A stretch of DNA of 64,000 nucleotides. Origin: Phycomyces blakesleeanus NRRL 1555(-) (lineage: Eukaryota; Mucoromycota; Mucoromycetes; Mucorales; Phycomycetaceae). Numbering within the stretch: the stretch's first letter is position 1; each line of letters starts with the position of its first letter. This document shows, piece by piece, positions 51,435 to 63,290 of this stretch. The notes below the pieces were generated by a model. It was given only the letters and a program-made list of their open reading frames with translations. It made no database searches and had not been told where the DNA came from. Where the stretch lies: NCBI RefSeq assembly GCF_001638985.1, contig NW_017265149.1:124001-188000 (forward strand). Direction: 5' to 3'. A program made the translations under genes and the position numbers.

Positions 51435-51765
51435 AACAGCAACAACAACAGCAAAGAACTTGAGCTATATGCTGTAGATTTGGTTATCTTTGTGGATCAA
51501 ACTCTTCCATGTACATATTTGCATCTGTTACCCTCTATTCTTCCGATATTAACTTTTGGATAGACACAAGACAATATTACATTAGACTGGATTCAGTAAA
51601 TTATACATCTATCCTGTTGATAAAAAGCAGAAACTAAAACAGAAACTAAAAATAAAGAAGGAAAAAATAGAACCATAACCCAACCGAGAGAAACATAGGG
51701 ATGTTGTGAGCTCATACTGACTAGATATCTATGTTATATTTTGTAATCTCAAACAGAAATCATTG
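51435..51765. other. Intergenic between convergent genes
   Basis: 331 nt separating the EIF1AD-like stop (+) and the F-box stop (-). Only AT-rich 3' flank sequence; nothing recognised. Confidence 0.7.
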
Positions 51766-53589
51766 TTAAATATCGTGATTAGAGGTTGTGTATCTTCTCC
51801 ATATATGCACATCATTATCTGTCTTTTTCCCACTCATCCAACATCTGTCTACTGCTGCAAGTCTCCAATCAACAAAACCACGGCTGAGCTCTTCTTTCAA
51901 TTCAAGTTGATATTGGCTGAATGTTTTGGTTTTTACCGCATCCACGGCTTCTTGGACATAGTTTGCTTCATTTTTGGGAAGAATACGCATTTTTGCAACT
52001 GTGTAATCAGGATATTTCCAGCGTGCTTGGATCCAGAGTGGACCAGAACCAGTAAATGAAAGCCGGTAAATAGTGGGATCTTCTGGATGGAGAAGCTTAC
52101 ATGACGAGTGCAGTGTAATAAGACCAAGGGGTATATTAGACTTGTTAGATACTTCCATGAAACGAACTTGGTTAAGCTGCAGGAATGCTAGATGAGAATA
52201 AGGCATCTTAATTTTCAGACCAACTTCAGGTAGCACAGAGTCAATAATCTTTGTCCTGTCAAGACACATCCATCTAAGCTGCCGGCAACGGTATGATATG
52301 TACGTAAAAAAATCTGTTTCTAAGATAGCACACGATATCTTGAGCAAGCAAAGACCATGGGGTGTACTTGTACTTATTGGAGGAGCACGAATCTTCTTGG
52401 CAGTGAGAACAAGTCGCTTGAGTACTATGCAATTGTCCATAATCATAGCTATTGAAATAGGATTGCTTATACCGTTGATTGTGAGGTCAACTACGCAATT
52501 GAGTTTCCCTAATGCAGTAGGAATAGTGTATGGGTTGTCAATGAGTATATCGGTTCCAAAGGTTACTTTTTTAAGCGTATTTGCATGAAAACAAATAATT
52601 TCACTAATGTTTGTCTCTAGAAGACCTTGAGATTCAAGGTCATTCACAAGACAATAATTAAAAGTGTCTAATGCAACATTGGAGTGTTGGAGTAGCCGCC
52701 AAAACACAATCTGGCTAGGCTTTGATCCTGGTGTACTATCTACATTGACGGTCTTCAACTGGCTGAAAGCAGGAGGCAATGAATCGAACAGTGCCAAAGC
52801 TTCGTCGTGAAATAGGTCCGGAAAGTACATGCTTGACGGACTGTTCCATGACATTGTATCAATATTGGGATACTTCCGTGCAAAGTAACATAGCCATCGA
52901 AGATCCATTTCTTGAATGGCTAATTTTACATTACTGATATTCGGTATCGATGGGAATTTTTTTAACCTCGAGGCCTCGTCCAAAGAAAGGGTGCATAGCC
53001 GCAGGTCTAATCCAAGGTAGGTCAGACTAGACGGTAGATTTTCATGGAAACTCTCGATGTCTCCAAGTGACGCATTCAAGACTTGTGCCCAACACGTCTC
53101 AGTATATTCCAAGTGCTCCAGACATGTAAGATACTTCAAACATTCTACGAATGCTCTCGTCTGTTTCCCTGACTCTCGTCGTTCCAGGCTAATAAAGAGA
53201 TACGTCAAAGAATAACCCCACAATTCCCAGTCTTCTCCTAGTCCAAATGTCTTGCTGTTTAGGCTCTGATGAGGTGCAATAAAGCGCTTGATATTTCTAA
53301 ACTGATGTTGGAGCAATCCCAACTGATCGCTACTCATGTCCAACCATGGGCACAGTTGTATTTCTTCAATACGACTACTGTTGTGTGCGTAGATATTGTT
53401 ATCGGAAGCCATAATTCCACTTATGGCTTCTAGTTTCCATTTGTTCCGGATGCTTATTATTCCTTTAAGTGATGTCTCAAATGCACCTGTCCACTGATGA
53501 CAAGTCTGTGTGCAGCTTAAAATATCACTTGTTTTCAGGAAACTCGCAATGTGAATGAGAATCTCAATCGGCAAGTCGGATGCCAACAT
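51766..53589 (-). CDS. F-box protein with LRR-like C-terminal region
   Basis: A 607-aa single-exon protein. An N-terminal F-box (residues about 4-45, LPIEILIHIASFLKTSDI, LSCTQTCHQW) would bind Skp1 in an SCF ubiquitin ligase. The long C-terminal part has degenerate leucine-rich segments (SSLTYLGLDLRLCTLSLDEA, LKTVNVDSTPG, NCVVDLTINGISNP, CIVLKRLVLTAKKI), consistent with the LRR-type substrate receptors that are expanded in Mucoromycota. Frame is intact. The substrate is unknown. Confidence 0.88.
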   Translation of the reverse strand: MLASDLPIEILIHIASFLKTSDILSCTQTCHQWTGAFETSLKGIISIRNKWKLEAISGIMASDNNIYAHNSSRIEEIQLCPWLDMSSDQLGLLQHQFRNIKRFIAPHQSLNSKTFGLGEDWELWGYSLTYLFISLERRESGKQTRAFVECLKYLTCLEHLEYTETCWAQVLNASLGDIESFHENLPSSLTYLGLDLRLCTLSLDEASRLKKFPSIPNISNVKLAIQEMDLRWLCYFARKYPNIDTMSWNSPSSMYFPDLFHDEALALFDSLPPAFSQLKTVNVDSTPGSKPSQIVFWRLLQHSNVALDTFNYCLVNDLESQGLLETNISEIICFHANTLKKVTFGTDILIDNPYTIPTALGKLNCVVDLTINGISNPISIAMIMDNCIVLKRLVLTAKKIRAPPISTSTPHGLCLLKISCAILETDFFTYISYRCRQLRWMCLDRTKIIDSVLPEVGLKIKMPYSHLAFLQLNQVRFMEVSNKSNIPLGLITLHSSCKLLHPEDPTIYRLSFTGSGPLWIQARWKYPDYTVAKMRILPKNEANYVQEAVDAVKTKTFSQYQLELKEELSRGFVDWRLAAVDRCWMSGKKTDNDVHIWRRYTTSNHDI

Positions 53590-55295
53590 GAATGATATAC
53601 TTGAGATGAGTAATGAATGTGAAAAAAAGTTATAAAAAAAGGAATCTGCAGGGATACTAGTTTAATACTCTTTGGTTTAAAGTTACAAATCTACCCAAAA
53701 ATAAACCATGGCGTGCATTCAACCATATTAAACGAGGGTACACAAGTAATGTTTACAAGAATATGTTGAAGATATAAGTAATATTGGCATTTCTTGGGTT
53801 AAAACAGCACAGGAATAAATAACTTGCAAATTGACATCTAGATTATTGGGATATAGTTTTTAGGTCACTATGAGTGTTAATTGATACTCTGACCTTTATT
53901 AAATATTTCTATATAATAAAGAGAAAAGGTGTAGGCATGGTGCTTAGGAACTCAAGCGAATTTTCTTGGCAGTAAAATTATGGGCTCATCAAGAAAAAAC
54001 CAAGATACTTTTTTTGTAAGACGCCGCAGACACAAATGCATGACGAGCTTATATTGCTGCAAAGGAGAAGAAGGCTTCATAACTTGTTTTTTGGTTTCTA
54101 TTTCTTTAATAATGCTTTTGTTGTTTAGGTTTTTATAATTCAAAAAGCAGGTACTGAGTAGAGCACAAGGAGACATCTCTATTAGCCACGTCTTCGCAAA
54201 GATGCGGGATAAATCATATGTTTTCTTTTTGTCTCTACTGGGGGGAGAGAATGATCTAGAGAACATAGTGGGGAAGAAGATGGAAAATTGGGAATAAGTT
54301 GGAAAAAACATGCTGGAGTAAAGCGGAATAAAACAGAGAGTTTCTGAGAGAAACCGAGAGTGGCCGATAGTGACCGATAGTAACCGAGATGAGAGGAGAA
54401 AGGTTTTGCCTGAGATCTTGAGGAAGGGATGTTTTTTTTAGTCGAGGCCCGCACCACAACAATAAACTTCATAAAGCGATGGTGGTGATATTCCATCTTA
54501 ATTACCATGGGTTGCCCTCATGCCAATAAGAGTGGTGGAGAAGAGTTTGAGAGTATGTGTGACCCAGAGATAGAAGGAGGAAGAGATATAAGGTAACCTT
54601 GGTATAGTGATGAATTTTTATACTACCATCATAGTCCCAGTGAGAGATACGCGAAGGAGCCATGAATTCTAGAGGTTAAATACTATTAGTATATTCTACC
54701 TAGATTTTATCCTAATTTCGAAACCTTTCAGCTACCCGGGTTCTCTTTCATATATTTGAATGTGAATATGACAAGATAAATAAAATTAATTGTGCCTGAT
54801 CCTAGTACAATGCTTATTAATTGGGGTAGACTTTCTTTTAGTAAACCAAAAATCCCCCCTGTAGCTATCATCCCAAATTGAAATAAAAAAACAAACACAC
54901 ATAAATAAGCTTAATCGACAAAGGGTTATAAACATTTACTTTGTGTACGCATTTGTGGGAAAAATAAACTCTCATAAAACTTCAACCAAGAATGGATAAA
55001 AGTTTTCTATAGTTCAAGTAGTTACACGAATGTCAAGAATTAATGCCATACAATGGGTTTTAAGGAATAGTTCTGTTTTACGGCAAATTCTTAGTGTTAA
55101 AATTCGCTTTCATTCTTAGTCAATATTTAAGTATATCTCACTTTTACTTTATGATTTACCACATAGTGGCTTGTTCAAGCCATTAAGACATACAGATATA
55201 CTATAATATACATGCTAATATCTTGTCTTGATATCCTTAATAATTCTAATGTTCATAGATTGGGGTTTATTTCTTTTTTGTCTTTTCTAAACTAT
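53590..55295. other. Intergenic region, no supported gene
   Basis: About 1.7 kb between the F-box start and the Psd1 stop. A patch at 54180-54520 gives overlapping minus-strand ORFs in three frames, and GACCGATAGTRACCGAGA-type short repeats lie at about 54345-54390. That pattern is repeat-derived, not coding. The remainder is AT-rich. Confidence 0.5.
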
Positions 55296-57200
55296 TTATG
55301 CCTCGGCTTGAATATCTCCTAAAGCTTCTCCCATTTTGATCTTCTGGCCAGCAGTAATGTCGAATTTAAAGTTGCTTGGGGCTTCAAATACTAACACAAC
55401 AGTGGATCCCAAATAGAAGCCACCCATTTCGTCACCGTAGCGAACAGCTTTTCCGCCCAAGATCTTGCTAGCAGATTTGTAGGAAACTTCGGTATAGGTT
55501 CCAGTAGGCAAATCTTCTTGACGGTTAGTCTTGAGAGCCTACATAAAAAGATAGCCGAATTTTTACAAAAAAATAAGTAATAATAATAAAAACAAAAACA
55601 AAAAAAAAGAATCTTGCGTGGCAATACATATTCCATCCTGATCATTTACTATCAACGTGAGCCTTACCTCATCAAAGTTGATCTTGATTGATCCAACATT
55701 GGTTGCGCCTACAGGAATCATCGAAAAGAAACCATGCTTCCATTTTCCAAGCAGAACAACACGCTCATTCAAGACAAACAAGTTGTTCAACAAATTAACA
55801 AAGTATGGTGAAACAGAGAAAAGTTCACCAGAGAAGTGACGGCGAGACTGGACAACCCAGTTGGCAGGTGAATGGAAGCGATGGTAGTCTCCAGGAGCGA
55901 GATAAACCACACAGAAGAATAGAGAGTTTCCAGGCTTGACGTTGTGTCCGTGCATAGCATTATAGTCTTCATCTGAATGACCGGGTGAAAGGTCTGCGGC
56001 CTTGATCATCTCCCGTGCTTCTTTGTCATTTGTCTTCTCGTCCTTGGCAAGACCATCAGGGCCAACTGAACTAGGGGCCTTGACAGCGTGATTGTCACTG
56101 CCAAGTAAGGCATCAAGACTATAGGTGATACCATTAACGTTGGCAAATTCTTCTTCATCAACGACGGTTGGCTTCTGGCCATTGACAGCATGTGCCAAGG
56201 GACTAGAAGAGCGGTGAGCTTCGCCGAGAAGAGCATCGAGGGAGTAAGTGACGCCCTTAATCTGTTCAATCTGTCGACCTTCTTCGACTACACCAAAATG
56301 TAAGATCTTTCCATCTGAAGGTGAAACGAGTGTAGCGTTTGAGATAGGACGCACACCGTCTTTAAGTTCGCGGTAGAAGAAAGCAGACAGATTGGGGTAG
56401 GTATAAAGGTCTGGTTCTTTCATCTCATCAAAGTTACATCCAAAGATCCATCCATAAAGACGATATCCAAAAGGACGCAAGAAAGTAGGAATGGTCAAGG
56501 AGTTGAATGCACCCCAGATACGTGACATTGTACGCAAAGGAAGAGCAGCAGCAACGTGAACCTATACGTAGATGGATGATAATAAATGATAATAATAATA
56601 ACGAAGTTTTCGAAATTAATACCATTTTTGCGTTTGGACACATAATTGAGTGTTTTCTTTACCTGCCAAGGACCAGTGGCAATATACTTTCGGTCATTGT
56701 CAGAGTTCAATCTGGTCTCTCTCTCTAGAACACGGCGGTATTGGATATAACCAATGACAGCGAAGCCAAGTCCGACTGGAATAGGATACCACTTTACCTC
56801 GGTACTATTCCAGCCTTCAACAAGACGACCTATATGTACAGACGGTAAATATTCATAGCTTTTATTCTTTTATTATTTCTTTTGGCTCTTTCCATATTTC
56901 CATATTTTCATTCTTATTTTATTACTATTACCACTATACTTAAAATTACGTATATATGTTTCTTAAAAGAGTTGAAAAAATAGGTATGTATATATACAAT
57001 ATGACATTACCCCACAAAGGCTTCTGTTGTTGCTGTTGCTGCTTCTGCTGCTGTTGCCATTTACAACTGGTATGGAATGATTGAGGTCGCCATCCTTGAT
57101 TTCCATGTAATGTAGCTCTAACAGGTCCCATTCCTTTGTTTCCCGTACGAAATGTGCCTTTAAGCAAACCACGAGAGGCCAACGTTGCTGCAATGGCCAT
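55296..57200 (-). CDS. Phosphatidylserine decarboxylase, mitochondrial (Psd1 type)
   Basis: Converts phosphatidylserine to phosphatidylethanolamine at the inner mitochondrial membrane. Exons: 57200-57011, 56829-56663, 56561-55668, 55538-55296, closing to 497 aa. The first about 60 residues are a basic presequence with a poly-Gln run. A membrane helix follows (WYPIPVGLGFAVIGYIQY). The catalytic part includes LVSPSDGKIL, APGDYHRFHSP and the self-cleavage site LGST (460-463), where Ser462 becomes the pyruvoyl group and the alpha subunit starts. An unusual insertion repeats one motif: GVTYSLDALLG (222-232) and GITYSLDALLG (263-273), separated by a Ser/acidic linker. The start is the only ATG giving a presequence in phase. 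Confidence 0.94.
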
Positions 57201-57975
57201 GCTTCAGTTTTTTCTAAAAAAAAAAAGAACCTTTCAGGTTTCTTTTAATTTCTTTTTTTAAAACACTTTGACTTGTTGGCTGAAAATGGGTAACTATTTT
57301 AACAGTCACGTATAAATGGGCATCTTCCATCCTCATGGGTGCCATGGGTTTGTGAGAATACGTCTTTGTTTAAACGTATATCAATAATAAGGAATATGGT
57401 AATACACAATAAGAACAATAATTTTTTGAAAAATGTATCTTATGAGGAACTTTTTTCTTGTATGTGACAAACCTTTTAGATTTTTTCAAGTTTAATTGTA
57501 CCTCTTAGATAGATAGAAGAGGTTGATATTTTGAAAGAAATTGATTCTCATGGTTTATATATATCGATAACCTAAGGGGAACTTTTATATAGCAGCATAT
57601 TGGTGCTTATAGGAAATTTCTCTTATTGAATGATAGCGATGGTGTTAGGCGTTAAGACAATATCGGTAAGAGAACGCAAGAATAAAATAAAGAAAAGGGG
57701 GGAAAATAGCAAATAGAAGAAATGATGAGGAATATGATATACCGGCTACGAGAAAAAAGGGTGATTTCGAGGGTGATTTAAGAGGTGATTTTAGGGGTCA
57801 GTTTTCGACAAAATCTCTTGCTAAAATCGCCTTTTTTTAACTTAAATGCTTCTTTAAAGTTAAATAAAATGTATTTCATGATGTTTTTAAGTAAATTAGA
57901 AAAATAAAATTATATTTATTTATTTTTAAAAGAAAAGGCATGTTTTTTATTTTACTGATTGTGAGTTGACGAGAG
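57201..57975. other. Intergenic; repeats near the Tnp2 element
   Basis: About 775 nt. The region next to the Psd1 start is its promoter. At about 57760-57794 three RGGTGATTT repeats occur. The last of them, AGGTGATTTTAG at 57783-57794, pairs with CTAAAATCGCCT at 57821-57832 (11 of 12). These may be subterminal repeats of the neighbouring transposon; no terminal inverted repeat could be matched at its other side. Confidence 0.45.
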
Positions 57976-60950
57976 CTAGACGATATGCCTAATGGCCCCG
58001 TCCTTAGTATCGTGGACGAGGCCAGCCATCCCTTTGATGGACTTCACATCCACTATCCTTTTGTCGCCCTGCGAGCGGTCGCTTGACACTGGGAATAGCA
58101 TGCCCGGCAAGGGCCTGACGTCGGAAAGACTCTCGATGGCTGCAAAGAGCCTGGTCACTCCTTTGACAGTGTGGGAAAAGAATTTGCGAACAAATGCATA
58201 ACTTTCAAAAAACATAATTAAATTATGATTAATATCAACTTTTAACAATGTAGAATATAACTAACAACACTTACTCCCACATATGTTCGCGCACAACAAG
58301 ATTATTAGCTCGAACATGTCTACTGTCAAAGGAGGACTGGACTCTGTAAACCACCGAGTCTTTCCACATCTTCGTGGTGCAAACCACCTCGTCTTGTTCC
58401 TCGAAGGAGGAAACTCCTTCTCCTGCCCAGAAAGGCAACAATTGTCGGATGAGGTCCTCCCATTCCATGCCAATGTTGTTGGCCAACTCGGCCATGGTAT
58501 ACCTGGTTGGACTGGACCACAGCTGAGGACCAGCAACATCATCACTTGCAACCTCGAAGTTGCTGGTCCTTCTGTCAGCTGGTCCAGTCCTGGCTGGACG
58601 GTTGCCGCGGCAGTGGCTGATGGCCGCCATCCGGAAAAGAACATTTTCCATGTGTTTTCCGGGCTTCTTCCTGGACTTGATCGCAGATGTATATGCACTG
58701 ATCGTGCGTTCTATTGGATGGCAGCTGTAAGCCCGCAAAGGGCCCATTTCCCACAACATGAAACTAAGATGAACCAGCATGTGCTGGTTCATCACGAATA
58801 TGTTGGATTTCAGCTTACTGTCCGAAATCTTGCACCTCAGGAAGGAGTGCCAGCGGCCAATTGCCCTATAAAACTCATTAAAAACCAGATAGAAATATAT
58901 ATCTAAGCGACTTACTGCTCCACGGCAACAATGTCGCTGGCGGTGATACTCCATTGTTGGACAATGGAGCACGCCAGCACCAGGTCTCTCACGGCCTGCT
59001 TTGCATCTGCAAAGCAGAGGTGGTCGATTACCACGGTTGGTACAACGGACAAGAGGAAGTCCATCCAATCGACGGCCTTCCTCTTGCCTTTCGATTCCTT
59101 CATTGACCTCCACGTACCGGTAAATGCCGTCGGTATATCTGCCCTGGATTTGCTGACTGCTTTTTCGATGTCATCTAGGCTAACATCCAGGGCAAAGGGG
59201 TACTCAAGTCGTTGCAGGCGTTCTTGGAGGTGCATTCCATGGGATTTTCTGCCCGGGCCTGCAATCCCAGGGCAGAATTTGCCACCAAGGGCTTGATAGA
59301 GCTGGTGCCCTGTTCCATGACCTAGGAGGTGCATCTCGTCCTGGCCGAAGAAAGCAGAACTGGTGAGTGTGGGTAACTCTGCAAAGGCATTGTATCTCCC
59401 ACCACCAGGTCTCTGAAATGATGTTAGTGGTTTTTTTTTTATATTTCATAACTTACACTTCCTTCGGCTCTGCGAATACTCCCTACGTCCCTCATGGGGG
59501 CAGGACCCTCGCCCTCCAAGAAGCACATGGTCTTGGCAATGCTTTCACCACGCGCAAAACAATGGCGGCAGCCGTATTGTGCATTGTGATGCATAAGGTT
59601 CATCAAGTCAGAGACAGCTGGAGTATCTCCAGTTGCCATGACAAGATGAACCTTACGCACCACATACTGGTCTCCGTCCCAGCACTTCACTCCACTTGTC
59701 TGCAAGGCTCGCAGGTCGGCAAGGATGGGCTCCAAAAACGAAGCAATGTTCTTTGGGTGCTTAGGCCCTGGGATGATGGCCAGTTGCATCATGTTACCCT
59801 TCTTGTACCTAAATATATTATATTAGTATATATAAATATACATCTAAATCATTGTGTTTTATTTACCTTTCGGCAGGGTTGATATTCATGTTAATAACAT
59901 GAATGATGCTAGCTGACATGGCGGCGTCCTTGAAGGGGTTGAACTGGTCAACAAACATAGACACCACTATGTCACCCTGGCCAACAATCCCACCTGCGAG
60001 CAGTCTATAGATGTCATCTCCATCAAGGATATCCTTACGGACATTCGATCGGCCACCAGCCAAAACCTCCGTGCCATAGGCGATCTTTGCCCGTTCTTCA
60101 GGGTGAGCTAACTTGAAGCGTAATTGCTCCGAGAGAGGCACTACCTGATATGTCTGTACAGGTGATATAGTGCCTCTCTCACGCTGGTACCGCGGTCCAT
60201 TGCAGTGAGGGCACACCTCATTCTCAACGATTGAGTTTCCAGGCTCGACATCGGGGAAACAAAAGCACCCACTGGCACACATGTCATACACCTGTGCCTT
60301 GACTGTGTATTCTTGCTTGAGCAAGGTATCCACCTTGTAATATGACAGAAGTGAATCCGTTTTAGCTAATACAATAGTAAGTATATGTAATATAGTAGAT
60401 ATGTGATAGTAATAAACTTATGGGATCCACGTTCTGTCATGTACTCATTTACTATCTTGACCGACTGATCGTAGATTTCACGAGAGACACTGTTCTCGAA
60501 AAACAAGGAGAACAACTCCAGACTAACGGCCTCAGCACGGCTGTTGGGAGTGTACATTGGTACAAACTGGTCGTACTCAATGTCAGCCTGCTCTGGTTCA
60601 TCTTGAGCCATTCTTTGGTTTCGGACACGTGTGAACCCTGGACCATTCTCTAATATATTTACACAGTTAATATTTAACATAAACATAAGCATATGTAATA
60701 ATGTTATTATTAACATTTTCTTTTAATTGTTCTTACCAGAGGTGTACTCCACCTCAACATTGCCGGATTCGGCTTCCATAGGAGAAGTTTCCACTCCATC
60801 GGCCTCAACGTTGTTAGTGGCAGCAGCCAAGAATATGTCGATATGAGATCCCCCACGATTAGACAAGTAATTTTTGGTTTCCTTGAGGTTATAGTATTCT
60901 ATACACGATCTCACTCTCAATTTGAGTTGCTTGGTGCTAAAGAGGCGCAT
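57976..60950 (-). CDS. Tnp2-like (CACTA/plavaka-type) transposase, nearly intact
   Basis: DNA transposase related to the Tnp2 family of CACTA-like elements. Exons (minus): 60950-60737, about 60649-60430, 60365-59867, 59808-59457, 59412-58916, 58865-58275, 58201-57976; about 860 aa. A Cys-rich segment is present (YDMCASGCFCF, CPHCNGPRYQ). The core follows: VVSMFVDQFNPFKD, RYKKGNMMQLAIIPGPKHPK, ATGDTPAVSDLMNLMHHNAQ, YGCRHC, FFGQDEMHLLGHGTGHQLYQ. The C-terminal half has MGPLRAYSCHPIERTISAYTS. All junctions close in phase except exon 2 to exon 3, where no consensus donor fits (GTTTAT gives a stop; GTGGAT or GTAAAT would fit), so this copy may carry a small lesion. No terminal repeats or target duplication seen. 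G+C is well above the flanks. Confidence 0.75.
58403..60180. repeat. Dense nested inverted repeats inside the transposase exons
   Basis: Perfect complementary arms read directly: 58403-58409/58414-58420; 58509-58537 with 58559-58590 (three matching blocks of 10, 6 and 11); 58768-58779/58782-58793 (12 bp); 58936-58942/58972-58978 enclosing 58949-58957/58961-58969; 58996-59005/59008-59017 (10 bp); 59050-59059/59077-59086 (10 bp); 59140-59149/59185-59194 (10 bp); 59247-59254/59270-59277; 59594-59604/59645-59655 (11 bp) enclosing 59618-59623/59627-59632; 59884-59893/59895-59904 (10 bp); 60131-60143/60168-60180 (13 bp). All lie in coding exons and do not break the frame. The lipin exons, when read the same way, show nothing comparable. 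Confidence 0.8.
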
Positions 60951-63139
60951 AATTAAATTACACCCTGGAAATTGTTTGTGTTTAGTTTTATATTCATTGC
61001 TTTTGATTTGAAATGTCTGATTGATTAAATCGTTGATGTTTAGTGTATTACGTATAGAATTGCGCGTGTGCAAGCGTGTGAAGGCGTGTACGTGGGTGTG
61101 TGTGAGAGAGCGTACGAGTTGTTAAATGAGTGAATTGGTAAATAAATAAATAATAATAAAAAAATTTGGGGACTTATATTTATATTTATTTTTGCCACAT
61201 CAATTTTATATTATGTCATAAATACAAAGAAGGCAATTTAATTTCTGCCCATAATAAGAGTGTGTATATATATCTTTAGCAAGTAATAATTTTTATGCAT
61301 TCTTGGTTTTCTGTCATGCAACCTCACTTTTACTTGGAACCCTTTAAAAATAAACATTATTGACTGGAAACTTAGTGATATGGTATAGTATGAGTCCTTT
61401 GAGAAAGTCACAAACCTTGAATAACCAATCATGTTAAGAAATTGTAAGGGTAATTACAAGATATTTAAATCTTTAGCTTTAATGGTTGGATTTCTTCTCG
61501 GAGCACCCCAACCGTAACAATAAAATCACCAATGGAGAGTTAACTTTACTCGAGAAAATATAGAATAGGCTCATATATACAGCTTGAAAACCAATACCAT
61601 TCACAAATTGACGCATGTTACATTTACTAGCTACAGTCTAAATAATGAATTATATCAGCATAGGATGGCTTAAGACTTCAACAAAATGTGCTTATTGAAG
61701 TTATTAGAGAAAATCTCTCCAATAAAAGTATCAACAATATCATATTTTAGGAATTATAGAGCATATATTTTTTTTTAAAAATGATAGTCTCTAAATTAAT
61801 CCAAAGGTCCAGTGAATAAGATAGCTTTTTCTTTTAAAAAAATACTTGTCGATATAGAAATTATACACATAGTTAACTCAGTTTTTAGACAATATGATGT
61901 CTTGTGCCTTATTTATTAGTCAGAAGGTATAAAGTTCAGCAACAATAGAATTAATATAAATGAATATATTAGTATATCAATTGTACATCATTGTTCTTGT
62001 GTACTTCTTTTAATGTTTTCCCTTCATTATGAATTATGAAACAATTACATATTAATAAATCTATGTTTCATAATGATATAAAACGCTTTCTAGACCAACA
62101 TCAGTACCGTATGAATTGTCTCAAACTTCTAATTCTACCATATATAAAAGGTCTACAGATTTTTTTTAAAAAAAAATGCAGAAACATAAAGATACTCTTG
62201 ATTTCATGTAATAAAATCAGACCAAGATATCAAATTCTCAAAGTATGTTTGTTTGCTTTTAAAAAAATACGTTACCAAGGTGACAAAACACGATTCAAAG
62301 CTATCAGGATGGGGTGTTTATCTACATAGCCTATACATATATATATTGCATTTTCACCAACTGTGAATAAACTCTGAATTTATTATTCGCTCACTTGTAA
62401 TTACATTTTTACACATTTTGACTATAGTTAGATTTACGCTGATTTTTAGTTTCGTACAAAAAACCAGCTACTTATTTTATTTTTAAATATCTAATATCTA
62501 ATATCAATCATAATCATTTTTATATACTTTTGAAATTTCTAGTATACCAATGGAACTACGACTATTAGACATTTATTAATACAGAAAAATCATTTTTTGT
62601 GTGAATTTGACAAGGAAAAGATGTGAAAATGCATTAACGAAATTTTAGGTTATCGTTTTATGGATCAAGATGTTGTCTTTTTTTTTTATTCACAAACCCT
62701 ATTTTTATAAGGACTAGCGCTAATCTTGTTTTGAGTATAAAAATTTAACATATACATTCTAGTGACAATACAAACTACTTGTTTGATATTATAAAAGCTT
62801 GAAATAGTAAAAAGAATAAAATTAAAAGGGATCCATTTTGATTGTTTCCCAAAAAACTACACTCTAGAAACCTTTAAAACTCTTCATAACCAAAATGCTT
62901 GCTATTTATTAAAATCTCCAATATGTTTCTTCCTTTTAATATATTTTTCTTAATAGTATATTTTACCACACAGTCCATAGTCTGCACAATATTAATATTA
63001 TTTATCCCTTCCGCATTCATTCAATTTATCACTTTTGGTTTTTATTTATTTATTAGTGAATGTAAAGAGACAATGTTCTTTTTATGATATTTTTCAATTT
63101 TTTCTTCTTTTGATATAAGTATAGTTTCGAACAATCCGA
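60951..63139. other. Gene-free AT-rich region
   Basis: About 2.2 kb between the transposase start and the eIF2-gamma stop. It contains T-run/A-run tracts at about 61770 and 62162-62177 and very AT-rich sequence. ORFs are short and of Phe/Lys/Ile simple composition. Any right end of the Tnp2 element must lie in the first few hundred bases but was not recognised. Confidence 0.55.
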
Positions 63140-63253
63140 TTAATTTGCCTCGGCCTCCAGAACGGTTCCTCTCTTGATCTTACCCCAGCCGATAAGTCTA
63201 CAAAGTAATATTAAAGTCAATACATTTACAGCAACAAAAGTCGATTTTATTTT

Positions 63254-63290
<37 letters not shown>

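Noticed and set aside
54182..54508. 108-codon minus-strand ORF
   Set aside because: Overlapping ORFs in three frames and short tandem repeats explain it. No protein-like pattern or splice signal was found.
58283..58906. 207-codon plus-strand ORF opposite the Tnp2 gene
   Set aside because: The minus strand carries conserved Tnp2 motifs and phase-consistent introns. The many inverted repeats make the plus strand look protein-like by mirroring.
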